In this document: positions 57,484 to 64,000 of the stretch, piece by piece
Layout of the letters: each line of letters begins with the position of its first letter
How positions within the stretch are numbered: position 1 is the stretch's first letter
Assembly (NCBI GenBank): GCA_963763475.1
Contig: CAVXOR010000006.1
Span: 177,400-241,399 of the forward strand
DNA: 64,000 bases
Reading direction: 5' to 3'
DNA from: AC-32 sp963763475
GTDB lineage: Bacteria > Actinomycetota > Thermoleophilia > Gaiellales > Gaiellaceae
Program-made: the position numbers and the translations under genes
The notes under the pieces: model-generated
The model's database searches: none
Seen by the model: the letters and a program-made list of their open reading frames with translations, nothing else
Told to the model about the DNA's origin: nothing

Positions 57484-58250
57484 GTCAGCGAGAGCGACCC
57501 GCGCACCCGCGCGGCTCGCAGGACGCGTTCGGTGACGAGTACGCCGAAGGCCACGTAGGCGCCGCCGAGGCCGAGGCAGAGCAGCAGGTCGGGCAACGGC
57601 GTCCCGCCGAGCGCCGACTCGCGGATCGCGTTCATGCCCCAGGTCGGCGCGAGCACCCAGGAGATCGGGCGCACCCAGCTCGGCAGCAGCGATAGCGGGA
57701 CGAGGAACCCGCAGATCAGCCAGACCGGGTACTCGAAGAAGTTGCCGAGCACCCAGGCCGCGCGGAAGCGGACGAACGAGACCGCGAACAGGAAGCCCAG
57801 CCCGCCGAACGAGAGCACCGTCCCGAGGATCGAAAGAGCGAACAGCAGTGGGTGCTCGATAGTCAGGTCGATGCCGAACAGCAGTCGCCCCCAGAGCAGC
57901 GTCGCCACCAGGTTGTAGATCCCGACGGTCGCCAGGCCCAGCGTGGCGGGGAGGAGGACGAGGGCGAAGTGCCGCGGTGCCGCGACGAGCAGCTCGAGCG
58001 TCCCCCACCAGCGCTCGCGCTGCATCGCCGACCCGGCGGAGGTGCTGACCGACGACCACATGCCCATCACGGCGGCACCCAGCGAGGCGTAAACGAGTGT
58101 CCTTGGACTGTCGCCAGCCTGGAAGACGAAGAAAGCGACCGTCGCGAAGAAGAGCGGGTAGATCACGTTCCCGATCCCGTCGAAGGGCGAGCGCATGATC
58201 ATCTTGAACTGCAAGAGCCAGCAGACAGCGAGGAAGCGCAGCGTGCTCAC
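57480..58250 (-). CDS. ABC-2 type transporter permease, first subunit
   Basis: The 256 residues, with GTG in a GTGA overlap, have about six helices. ERWWGTLELLVAAPRHFALVLLPAT is the cytoplasmic coupling segment of ABC-2 exporters, and LICGFLVPLSLLPSWVRPISWVLAPTWGMNAIRESA the final loop and helix. It works with the second permease as a heterodimer. The cargo is unknown. Confidence 0.88.
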   Translation of the reverse strand: MSTLRFLAVCWLLQFKMIMRSPFDGIGNVIYPLFFATVAFFVFQAGDSPRTLVYASLGAAVMGMWSSVSTSAGSAMQRERWWGTLELLVAAPRHFALVLLPATLGLATVGIYNLVATLLWGRLLFGIDLTIEHPLLFALSILGTVLSFGGLGFLFAVSFVRFRAAWVLGNFFEYPVWLICGFLVPLSLLPSWVRPISWVLAPTWGMNAIRESALGGTPLPDLLLCLGLGGAYVAFGVLVTERVLRAARVRGSLSLT

Positions 58251-59212
58251 TCGGTCACCAGCGCCACGTACGCGTCCTCGAGTGTCGGCTCCCGCTGCGA
58301 GATCCGGCCGACGTCGGCCCCGTCCAGGCAGCCGAGGATCGCCTGCGTCAGCTCGAAGCCCGGCCCGGTCTGGACGACGAGCACCTGCGCCTGCTCGCGC
58401 TCCTCGATCGCCAGCGTGCTGACGCCCGCCAACGCGCGCACGCGCTCGACCACGCCTTCCGCGGTGCCGAAGACCTCGACCTCCACCACGGTGCCCTCGG
58501 CGACGCCGCGCTTCAGCTCGGTCGGCGTGCCCTCGGCGACGATCCGGCCCTGCGAGATGACCGCGATCCGGTCGCAGAGGGCGTCGGCCTCGAACATGTA
58601 GTGCGTCGTGAGCAGGACGGTCTTGCCGGCCTCGGTCAGCGAGGCGATCGTCGCCCTCACGTCGCGGGCGCCGACCGGGTCGAGGCCGATCGTCGGCTCG
58701 TCCAGGAAGATCACGTCCGGGTCGTGCAGCAGGCCGCGCGCGACGTGCAGGCGCTGCTTCATCCCGCGCGAGTAGCCCTCTGCCCGCTCGTGCTCGCGGC
58801 CCTTCAGCCCGACGACCTCGAGCAGCTCCTCGATCCGGCGGCGCTGCTCGCCGGCCGGAACGCCGTAGAGCTCGGCGAAGTAGCGCAGGTTGTCGTAGCC
58901 GGAGAGGCGCTCGTACACGCCGCGCTCGCCGCCGAAGACGTAGCCGATCCGCTTGCGCACCTCGTGCGCCTGCTCCACGACGTCGAGCCCGAGCACCCGC
59001 GCGCTGCCGCCGGTGGGGATCAGCAGCGTGATCAGCATCTTGATCGTGGTCGTCTTCCCGGCCCCGTTCGGGCCCAGCAGCCCGAAGAGCTCGCCCTCGG
59101 GAACCTGGAAGTCGATTCCCCGCACGGCCTCGATCTCGAGCGACTTGCGCCGCACGACGCCGGTCGTCGTCTTGTAGGTCCGCCGGAGTCCCTCGACCTC
59201 GATCGCAGCCAT
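58247..59212 (-). CDS. ABC transporter ATP-binding protein (DrrA/NatA-like)
   Basis: The 321 residues contain Walker A GPNGAGKTTT (about 48-57), the Q-loop region of the exporter type, the signature YSRGMKQRLHVARGLLHDPDVIFLDEPTIGLDP with Walker B, and the His switch LLTTHYMFEAD. A C-terminal extension of about 90 residues is present. It starts at ATG and overlaps the first permease by 4 bp. It is the first gene of the operon, divergent from tRNA-Met. Confidence 0.93.
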   Translation of the reverse strand: MAAIEVEGLRRTYKTTTGVVRRKSLEIEAVRGIDFQVPEGELFGLLGPNGAGKTTTIKMLITLLIPTGGSARVLGLDVVEQAHEVRKRIGYVFGGERGVYERLSGYDNLRYFAELYGVPAGEQRRRIEELLEVVGLKGREHERAEGYSRGMKQRLHVARGLLHDPDVIFLDEPTIGLDPVGARDVRATIASLTEAGKTVLLTTHYMFEADALCDRIAVISQGRIVAEGTPTELKRGVAEGTVVEVEVFGTAEGVVERVRALAGVSTLAIEEREQAQVLVVQTGPGFELTQAILGCLDGADVGRISQREPTLEDAYVALVTE

Positions 59213-59244
59213 CGGCCGGAGACTAGCTTTAGGGAATCGGCTGC

Positions 59245-59250
59245 TACACT
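59245..59250 (+). promoter_or_regulatory. Probable -10 box of tRNA-Met
   Basis: TACACT lies 11 bases before the mature tRNA 5' end. I do not see a convincing -35 at 17 bp. Confidence 0.3.
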
Positions 59251-59261
59251 CAGCCGCGCGC

Positions 59262-59335
59262 GGCGGCGTAGCTCAGTTGGTTAGAGCAGCGGAATCATAA
59301 TCCGCGTGTCGGAGGTTCGAGTCCTCCCGCCGCTA
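59262..59335 (+). tRNA. tRNA-Met (anticodon CAT)
   Basis: The 74-nucleotide cloverleaf has acceptor GGCGGCG paired with CGCCGCT (a G-U pair at the end), a D arm with GCTCAGTTGGTTAGAGC, the anticodon stem GCGGA/TCCGC with loop ATCATAA (CAT), and a T arm GGAGG/CCTCC with TTCGAGT. It lacks initiator features. It is probably the elongator Met; tRNA-Ile2 with a lysidine-modified CAT cannot be excluded by the anticodon alone. It is followed by rpmG. Confidence 0.9.
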
Positions 59336-59371
59336 CCTCCTCGCGTATTCGGACCAAGAGAGAGAACAACT

Positions 59372-59533
59372 ATGGCAACCGGAGTAAGAGTCGGAATCAC
59401 GCTCGCCTGCACCGACTGCAAGCGTCGTAATTACCAGACCGAGAAGTCGAAGCGGAACTCCCCGGACCGGGTCGAGTTCAAGAAGTACTGCCGCTGGTGC
59501 GGGCAGCACACGCTGCACCGGGAGACCCGCTAG
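59372..59533 (+). CDS. rpmG: 50S ribosomal protein L33
   Basis: The 53 residues start at ATG: GVRVGITLACTDCKRRNYQTEKSKRN. The two Cys pairs (CTDC and CRWC) mark the zinc-binding (C+) form. The end KYCRWCGQHTLHRETR is typical. Its stop TAG shares its last G with the GTG of secE. Confidence 0.95.
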   Translation: MATGVRVGITLACTDCKRRNYQTEKSKRNSPDRVEFKKYCRWCGQHTLHRETR

Positions 59534-59880
59534 TGGCCCGCCAGACTCGCTCCGAGCGTCGCGCCCGTCGCGCTGCGCAGGCGGAGAGCCGCGCCTCGGT
59601 CGACCGCGCGCCGCAGCAGCGCCAGCCGCAGCCCACGCGGGCTCCGGCGGAGGCCGCCACGGCGAGCGATGGCCAGCGCGCCCCGGCCGGACAGCCGCGA
59701 AAGCGCTTCGTCTTCGTGAGCGAGTCCTGGGCCGAGCTGAAGAAGGTCGACTGGCCGGGGCAGCAGCAGCTGATCCAGGGCACGGTCGTCGTCCTGATCG
59801 CCTGCCTCGTGACCGGCGTCTACCTGTTCGCGGCGGACGAAGTCTTCCGCCGTCTCGTCCAACACATCCTCCTGAGGTAA
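59533..59880 (+). CDS. secE: Preprotein translocase subunit SecE
   Basis: The 115 residues from GTG (overlapping the rpmG stop by one base) contain the conserved WAELKKVDWPGQQQLIQGTVVVLIACLVTGVYLFAADEVF, with one membrane helix near the C-terminus. A polar N-terminal extension of about 65 residues, rich in Arg, Gln and Ala, precedes the core. It joins SecY and SecG in the translocon. Confidence 0.93.
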   Translation: MARQTRSERRARRAAQAESRASVDRAPQQRQPQPTRAPAEAATASDGQRAPAGQPRKRFVFVSESWAELKKVDWPGQQQLIQGTVVVLIACLVTGVYLFAADEVFRRLVQHILLR

Positions 59881-59883
59881 GCG

Positions 59884-60414
59884 ATGTTCCGCTGGTATGC
59901 GATCAACACCTACTCCGGCCACGAGAACAAGGTCAAGACGAACCTCGAGCACCGGATCGACTCGATGGCGCAGCAGACACGCTTCCGCCGCGTCGTCGTC
60001 CCGACCGAGCAGGTCGTCGAGACCAAAGACGGCCAGAAGGTTCAGACCGAGAAACGGATCCTCCCTGGCTACGTGCTCGTGAACATGGACCTCAACGACG
60101 AGGCCTGGACGGTGGTCAAGAACACGCCCGGCGTGACCGGCTTCGTCGGCGCGGGCTCGAAGCCCGTCCCGCTCTCGCAGGGCGAGGTCGACCGCATCCT
60201 GCGCACGGGCGCCGCAACCGGCGAGCGGCCGCGCGCCCAGGTCGAGTTCTCCCTCGGCGAGTCGGTGAAGGTAACCTCCGGCCCGCTCTCTGACTTCGAC
60301 GGCGAGATCGTCGACGTCAACCCCGACCAGCAGAAGCTGAAGGTGCTCGTGGACATCTTCGAGCGGCAGGTGCCCGTCGAGCTCGGCTTCGACCAGGTGA
60401 AGAAGATCGACTGA
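59884..60414 (+). CDS. nusG: Transcription antitermination factor NusG
   Basis: The 176 residues comprise an NGN domain (FRWYAINTYSGHENKVKTNLEHRI, then LPGYVLVNMDLNDEAWTVVKNTPGVTGFVG) and a KOW domain (GESVKVTSGPLSDFDGEIVDVNPDQQKLKVLVDIFERQVPVELGFDQV). It lacks the domain-II insert of some actinobacteria. It begins 3 bp after secE. Its stop overlaps the start of rplK (TGATG). Confidence 0.96.
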   Translation: MFRWYAINTYSGHENKVKTNLEHRIDSMAQQTRFRRVVVPTEQVVETKDGQKVQTEKRILPGYVLVNMDLNDEAWTVVKNTPGVTGFVGAGSKPVPLSQGEVDRILRTGAATGERPRAQVEFSLGESVKVTSGPLSDFDGEIVDVNPDQQKLKVLVDIFERQVPVELGFDQVKKID

Positions 60415-60839
60415 TGGCCAAGAAGATCCTGACACTGATCAAGCTGCAGATTCCGGGCGGGCAGGCGAACCCCGCGCCGCCGGTCGGCCCTGCGCTCGGC
60501 CAGCACGGCGTCAACATCATGGAGTTCTGCAAGGCCTTCAACGCGCAGACCGCGCAGGAGAACGGCCGAATCATCCCGGTCGAGATCACGGTCTACGAGG
60601 ACCGCTCGTTCGACTTCATCACCAAGACGCCGCCGGCTGCCGTCCTGATCAAGGAGGCGCTGCGGCTGGAGAAGGGCTCGGGCGAGCCGAACCGCGAGAA
60701 GGTCGGCCGGCTGCGCCGCGACCAGCTGCAGTCGATCGCCGAGGCGAAGATGCCCGATCTGAACGCGCGCGACGTCGAGCACGCGATGCTGATCATCGCC
60801 GGCACGGCGCGCTCGATGGGCGTGGAGACGGATCTGTGA
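60414..60839 (+). CDS. rplK: 50S ribosomal protein L11
   Basis: The 141 residues include ILTLIKLQIPGGQANPAPPVGPALGQHGVNIMEFCKAFNAQT and the rRNA-binding C-terminal LNARDVEHAMLIIAGTARSMGVE. Full length for the family. It shares one base with the nusG stop. Confidence 0.97.
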   Translation: MAKKILTLIKLQIPGGQANPAPPVGPALGQHGVNIMEFCKAFNAQTAQENGRIIPVEITVYEDRSFDFITKTPPAAVLIKEALRLEKGSGEPNREKVGRLRRDQLQSIAEAKMPDLNARDVEHAMLIIAGTARSMGVETDL

Positions 60840-60864
60840 GACGTCGCTTGCGATGTCTCGATCA

Positions 60865-60891
60865 GGACGTGCGGGCTCTGCCCGAGCGTCC
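60865..60891 (+). promoter_or_regulatory. Hairpin in the L11-L1 intergenic region
   Basis: GGACG and GGGC pair with GCCC and CGTCC around a 3-base loop, with small internal loops. It lies 45 bp upstream of rplA and may be a site of L1 feedback binding; this is inferred from position only. Confidence 0.35.
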
Positions 60892-60936
60892 GTCTGAAAT
60901 GACCGGTCGATGCATTGGCGGTTCGGAGGAAACGCC

Positions 60937-61680
60937 ATGAGGCACGGCAAGAACTACCGCAACCTGCGCGCGCAGATCGACCGCGAGAACCTCTACTCGC
61001 CGGCCGAGGCAGTCCGCCTGCTGAAGGGCGGCGAGACCGCCAAGTTCGACGAGACCGTCGAGGCGCACTTCAACCTCGGCCTGAACGTCCGTCACGCCGA
61101 GCAGCAGCTGCGCGGGACTCTGATGCTCCCGCACGGCACCGGCCGCGAGTCGCGCGTAGCCGTCTTCGCGGACGGCGAGAAGGCGCGCGAGGCGCAGGAG
61201 GCCGGCGCGGACGTCGTCGGCACGAACGACCTGGCCGCCAAGATCGAGGAGGGCTTCGACGACTTCGACGTCGCGGTCGCCACGCCCGACCAGATGGGCG
61301 TGGTCGGCAAGCTCGGCCGCATCCTCGGCCCGCGCGGGAAGATGCCGAACCCCAAGACGGGCACGGTCACGATGGACGTCGGCAAGGCGGTTCGCGAGGC
61401 GAAGGCGGGCAAGCTCGAGTACCGCACCGACCGCGGCGCGAACGTCCACGTCACGATCGGCAAGAAGAGCTTCGACGAGCGGCAGCTGCTCGAGAACTAC
61501 GCCGCGCTGATCGACGAGATCATGCGCGCCAAGCCCGCCGCCGCGAAGGGCCGCTACATCAGGACTGTTACCCTGACCAGCACGATGGGCCCGGGCATCC
61601 ACGTCGATCCGGCGCGGACGCGGGGCATCGTCGAGGAACTCGAAGAAGGAGCACCTGTAGAAGCAGCAGTGACTGCGTAG
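60937..61680 (+). CDS. rplA: 50S ribosomal protein L1
   Basis: The 247 residues start at the ATG 7 bases after GGAGG. Conserved parts are RHGKNYRNLRAQIDRENLYSPAEAVRLLKGG, FVEGFDDFDVAVATPDQMGVVGKLGRILGPRGKMPNPKTGTVT-like core (GKLGRILGPRGKMPNPKTGTV seen here), and FDERQLLENYAALIDEIMRAKP. The L11 and L1 genes are separated by 97 bp. Confidence 0.96.
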   Translation: MRHGKNYRNLRAQIDRENLYSPAEAVRLLKGGETAKFDETVEAHFNLGLNVRHAEQQLRGTLMLPHGTGRESRVAVFADGEKAREAQEAGADVVGTNDLAAKIEEGFDDFDVAVATPDQMGVVGKLGRILGPRGKMPNPKTGTVTMDVGKAVREAKAGKLEYRTDRGANVHVTIGKKSFDERQLLENYAALIDEIMRAKPAAAKGRYIRTVTLTSTMGPGIHVDPARTRGIVEELEEGAPVEAAVTA

Positions 61681-61806
61681 AGCCCCGGCCGAAGACCACT
61701 GGCAGCCGCAAGGCGGAAGTCCAGTCGAGGCGGAGCGAGGGATAGGCATCGAGCCTCTCCGAGCCCGCCTGCGTGCGGGCTCGATTCGTGAAGAGAGGCA
61801 AATGCG
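61681..61806 (+). promoter_or_regulatory. L10-type ribosomal leader before rplJ
   Basis: The 126-base gap contains CCGAAGACCACTGGCAGCCG and a GCAAGGC that fit the L10 leader, where L10(L12)n binds the mRNA and represses it. It ends with the perfect 8-bp hairpin GAGCCCGC/GCGGGCTC (61761-61782), about 24 bases before the ATG. The family assignment needs a covariance-model search. Confidence 0.6.
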
Positions 61807-62535
61807 ATGTTGAAATCCGAGAAAGAACGAGTCGTCGAGCAGCTGGCCGAGCGCCTGCGCTCGACCGAGACCCTGATGGTCGCCGACTACCGCGGCCTGA
61901 CGATGCCCGAGATCGACGAGCTGCGCGGCAAGCTGCTCGAGGTCGGCGCGCGCTTCACCGTCGTCAAGAACACGCTCACCAAACGTGCGGCCGAGCAGGC
62001 CGGGACGACCCACGTGCTCGAGCTGATCGAGGGGCCGACCGCGATCGCATTCCTCGAGGCCGACGGTGATCCCGCCGCGGTCGCGAAGGTGCTGAACGAC
62101 ACGGCTCGCGCGCACGACGTGCTCGTGATCCGCGGCGGCGTGCTCGAGGGCAATCTGGTCGGAGACGCCGAGATCAAGCGTTTGGCCACCCTGCCGCCGG
62201 TCGACGTGCTCCGCGCGCAGCTCGTCGGCGCGGTGGCCGCGCCGCTGACGACCGTCGTGGGCCTGTTCACGGCCCCGCTCCGCGATCTCGTCGGCGTGCT
62301 CGACGCGCGCATTCGCCAGCTCGAGGAGCAGGGCGAGACGGTTCCCGAGCCGGAGGCGGAGGCAGCTGCGGAGGAGCCGCAGGCAGAAGCAGCACCCGAG
62401 GAACCAACAGCTGAGGAGCAAGCTGAGGAGCCAACAGCTGAGGAGCCAACAGCTGAGGAAGAGCAGTCCGAAGAGCCGTCGGCAGAAGCCGAAGTGGCCT
62501 CGGCCGACGAAGAGGAGGAAGCACAGGATGGCTAA
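61807..62535 (+). CDS. rplJ: 50S ribosomal protein L10 with acidic C-terminal extension
   Basis: The 242 residues are about 65 longer than usual. The normal part (1-175) includes EKERVVEQLAERLRSTETLMVADYRGLTMPEIDELRGKLLEVGARFTVVKNTLTKRA. The extension is almost only Glu, Ala, Pro and Thr with repeated EEPTAE units, encoded by an imperfect direct DNA repeat. It is not known in standard L10. The 3' end overlaps rplL by 8 bp. Confidence 0.95.
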   Translation: MLKSEKERVVEQLAERLRSTETLMVADYRGLTMPEIDELRGKLLEVGARFTVVKNTLTKRAAEQAGTTHVLELIEGPTAIAFLEADGDPAAVAKVLNDTARAHDVLVIRGGVLEGNLVGDAEIKRLATLPPVDVLRAQLVGAVAAPLTTVVGLFTAPLRDLVGVLDARIRQLEEQGETVPEPEAEAAAEEPQAEAAPEEPTAEEQAEEPTAEEPTAEEEQSEEPSAEAEVASADEEEEAQDG

Positions 62536-62920
62536 GACGGACACCGACAAGCTCGTCGAGACCCTGGGCGGGATGACCGTCCTCGACCTCGTCGAGCTGA
62601 AGACCAAGCTCGAGGAGGAGTGGGGCGTGAGCGCCGCCGCTCCGGTGGCAGTGGCCGCGGCCGGTGCGCCGGCGGCCGGCGGTGGTGACGGCGCTGCGGC
62701 CGAGGAGAAGTCGTCCTTCGACGTCGTGCTGACGAACGCCGGCGACAAGAAGATTCAGGCGATCAAGGTCGTCCGCGCGGTCACGGGCCTGGGCCTGAAG
62801 GAGGCCAAGGACCTCGTCGACGGTGCGCCCAACCCGGTCAAGGAGGGCGTCCCTCAGGACGAGGCCGACCAGATCAAGGCGCAGCTCGAAGAGGCCGGCG
62901 CCACGGTCGAGATCAAGTAG
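62528..62920 (+). CDS. rplL: 50S ribosomal protein L7/L12
   Basis: The 130 residues have the dimerization helix (TDTDKLVETLGGMTVLDLVELKTKLEEEWGVSAAAP), a Gly/Ala hinge and the C-terminal factor-binding domain (FDVVLTNAGDKKIQAIKVVRAVTGLGLKEAKDLVDGAP). The start ATG lies inside the end of rplJ. A terminator follows directly. Confidence 0.97.
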   Translation: MAKTDTDKLVETLGGMTVLDLVELKTKLEEEWGVSAAAPVAVAAAGAPAAGGGDGAAAEEKSSFDVVLTNAGDKKIQAIKVVRAVTGLGLKEAKDLVDGAPNPVKEGVPQDEADQIKAQLEEAGATVEIK

Positions 62921-62925
62921 AGGCG

Positions 62926-62953
62926 GGGCCGCGCGAGCGGCCCTTTCTCTTTG
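62926..62953 (+). terminator. Intrinsic terminator of the ribosomal protein operon
   Basis: GGGCCGC and GCGGCCC form a 7-bp stem with loop GCGA at 62926-62943, followed by TTTCTCTTT. It lies 5 bp after the rplL stop. Confidence 0.85.
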
Positions 62954-63079
62954 CCGGGCCGCTTTGTAAGCGCCCCGTAAGCGTTCGTCCCCCGATTCAG
63001 GGATTTCCGCAGGCAGACCGCCGGGTGGGGCCGACAACGTCGTCAGTTGGGCGTACCCATCCCCTACGGAGGTAACTCA

Positions 63080-63520
63080 ATGCGGTTGAAGATTCTCGTG
63101 CTCGCGCTGGTCGCGTCACTGGTCGCCGTCTCGGCGGCCGTGGCGAAGGATCATCCGGGCAACGGCCACAAGCCCACGACCGGTGCCGGCTGCAAACCCG
63201 GTGTGACGGTCATGCTCGCCGGCACGCTCGCGGCGGGCGTCGATCCGCAGGACGGCGACACCTCGTTCGTGCTGACGGTCATGAACGCCAACCGGCACGG
63301 CCGCGCTTACAAGCAGGCCGGCACGGCGACGATCCTCGTCGGCTCGCACACGCGGGTTCGGCGTCAGGGTGCCAAGACGCTCGGTGCGCTCGCACCGAAC
63401 GATCGCGTCCACGTCACTGCGAAGGCGTGCAAGGCGGATCTGAAGGCCGGCGGGATGCCGGACCTGACCGCGCGCCAGGTCGGCGCGCACCCGGCCGCCA
63501 CCACCGAGCCGAGCTCCTAG
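63080..63520 (+). CDS. Secreted hypothetical protein
   Basis: The ATG lies 7 bases after CGGAGGT. The 146 residues have a signal peptide (about 1-21) and a mature part with strand-rich sequence: GVTVMLAGTLAAGVDPQDGDTSFVLTVMNANRHG, then GTATILVGSHTRVRRQGAKTLGALAPNDRVHVTAKACKADLKAG. This resembles the small DUF5666-like OB-type secreted proteins. It is placed between the rplL terminator and rpoB, with its own terminator, and is not part of the ribosomal operon. Confidence 0.7.
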   Translation: MRLKILVLALVASLVAVSAAVAKDHPGNGHKPTTGAGCKPGVTVMLAGTLAAGVDPQDGDTSFVLTVMNANRHGRAYKQAGTATILVGSHTRVRRQGAKTLGALAPNDRVHVTAKACKADLKAGGMPDLTARQVGAHPAATTEPSS

Positions 63521-63537
63521 CTCTCGGCGTCCAAGGC

Positions 63538-63573
63538 CCAGAGGCGTCCAAAACGGGCGCCTCTGGCGCTTTT
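63538..63573 (+). terminator. Terminator of the secreted protein gene
   Basis: CCAGAGGCG and CGCCTCTGG form a 9-bp stem with an 11-base loop, then CGCTTTT. It begins 18 bp past the stop. Confidence 0.75.
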
Positions 63574-63627
63574 CCGATCCAGGATCTATAGTTCCGGCCC
63601 TGCCGACGACCCAACGGTCGCCGCGGC

Positions 63628-63657
63628 TTGCGCAGGGGCCTCTTGGTTCGCTATTCT
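63628..63657 (+). promoter_or_regulatory. Probable sigma-70-type promoter of rpoB
   Basis: TTGCGC (63628-63633), an 18-base spacer, and TATTCT (63652-63657), 75 bases before the rpoB TTG. A GGGAGG lies 9 bases before the start codon. The gap 63574-63732 holds no gene. Confidence 0.45.
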
Positions 63658-63732
63658 TGGCGGTTCCGCGCCGACGTCCGCCTGTTCGCATTTCGAAGCT
63701 CATCTCATAGCCGTTAAGGGAGGCACCCAGAC

Positions 63733-64000
63733 TTGACCAGCCGGGTCGCTGCGCCACGCGCGCGCAAAACTTTTTCACGCCTCAAGCACGTACTCGACCT
63801 ACCGAACCTGATCGACATCCAGAAGGCCTCGTTCGATTGGTTCCTGAACGAGGGCCTGCGGGAGACGATCGACGACATCTCCCCGATCGAGGACTACACC
63901 GGCACGCTCGCCGTCGAGTTCGGCGAGTACGAGTTCGGCGACCCCCCGGTCGGGATCCAGGAGTGCCGCGAGAAGGACCTGACCTATCAGCGTCCCCTGT
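63733..64000 (+). CDS. rpoB: RNA polymerase beta subunit, N-terminal part (3' end outside window)
   Basis: It starts at TTG 9 bases after GGGAGG. The first 89 residues read SRLKHVLDLPNLIDIQKASFDWFLNEGLRETIDDISPIEDYTG, then LAVEFGEYEFGDPPVGIQECREKDLTYQRPL, the conserved N-terminal lobe of bacterial RpoB. The rest lies beyond the window. It is preceded by a terminator and its own promoter, not by read-through from rplL. Confidence 0.95.
   Translation, partial: MTSRVAAPRARKTFSRLKHVLDLPNLIDIQKASFDWFLNEGLRETIDDISPIEDYTGTLAVEFGEYEFGDPPVGIQECREKDLTYQRPL

Noticed and set aside
59262..59335. Possible tRNA-Ile2 identity of the CAT tRNA
   Set aside because: The acceptor and overall sequence look like actinobacterial elongator tRNA-Met; the anticodon alone cannot decide, so Met is kept with slightly reduced confidence.
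1..64000. Search by eye for CRISPR arrays, insertion sequences, integrases and attachment sites
   Set aside because: No regularly spaced repeats of the right length, no transposase or integrase motifs, and no inverted repeats flanking genes were seen.

Overview
The window is GC-rich chromosomal DNA from an actinobacterium. Three things point to a deep branch of the phylum, most likely class Thermoleophilia: frequent GTG/TTG starts, the gene families present, and a complete PilB/PilT/PilM/PilN/PilO/PilC type IV pilus locus beside the rpmG-secE-nusG-rplK-rplA-rplJ-rplL-rpoB cluster. The class is inferred from gene content only. I saw no phage, insertion sequence, CRISPR array or replication origin.

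Layout. 1-19.4 kb is housekeeping and accessory sequence: a sulfatase tail, a small zinc-ribbon protein, a GAF protein, a 1-Cys peroxiredoxin, an MMPL transporter, several small secreted or membrane proteins, a quinone oxidoreductase, an Asp-box propeller paired with a MoaD-like protein, a Stf0 sulfotransferase, a CoA transferase, a CPA1 antiporter, an MFS exporter and a ScyD-like secreted propeller. 19.5-25.7 kb is regulatory: a large LuxR-type ATPase, then a membrane-anchored BTAD (SARP-like) regulator that probably starts at CTG. The regulator is flanked by two secreted-protein genes, each preceded by four heptamers at exact 11-bp spacing. 25.8-30.8 kb holds tRNA-Thr and tRNA-Tyr, an acetamidase, an adenylate cyclase/ATPase fusion and an FAD oxidoreductase.

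30.8-50.6 kb is the type IV pilus locus: two PilT-like ATPases, PilB, PilC, PilM, PilN, PilO, a PilP-position protein, prepilin peptidase, minor pilins (PilW-, PilX- and PilV-like), two nearly identical major pilins, a lytic transglycosylase/M23 peptidase and a PASTA protein. The last two each carry an apparent single-base insertion. Promoter-like sites of the form TCAAG-N15-GCCGAT(A/C), resembling the sigma-28 (FliA/SigD/WhiG) consensus, stand directly before at least four separate transcription units of this locus. Related sites precede most of the others.

50.6-59.2 kb holds a copper-handling cluster (multicopper oxidase with two inserted metal-binding motifs, flavin monooxygenase, cyclase-YHS fusion), a CsbD-like protein, an ArsR-SRPBCC pair with an operator over the start codon, and a five-gene overlapping operon (ABC transporter, creatininase family, pyridoxamine-phosphate-oxidase family). 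59.2-64 kb holds tRNA-Met(CAT), rpmG, secE, nusG, the L11-L1 and L10-L7/L12 genes with an L10-type leader and terminator, a small secreted protein, and the TTG-started 5' end of rpoB, which runs off the window.
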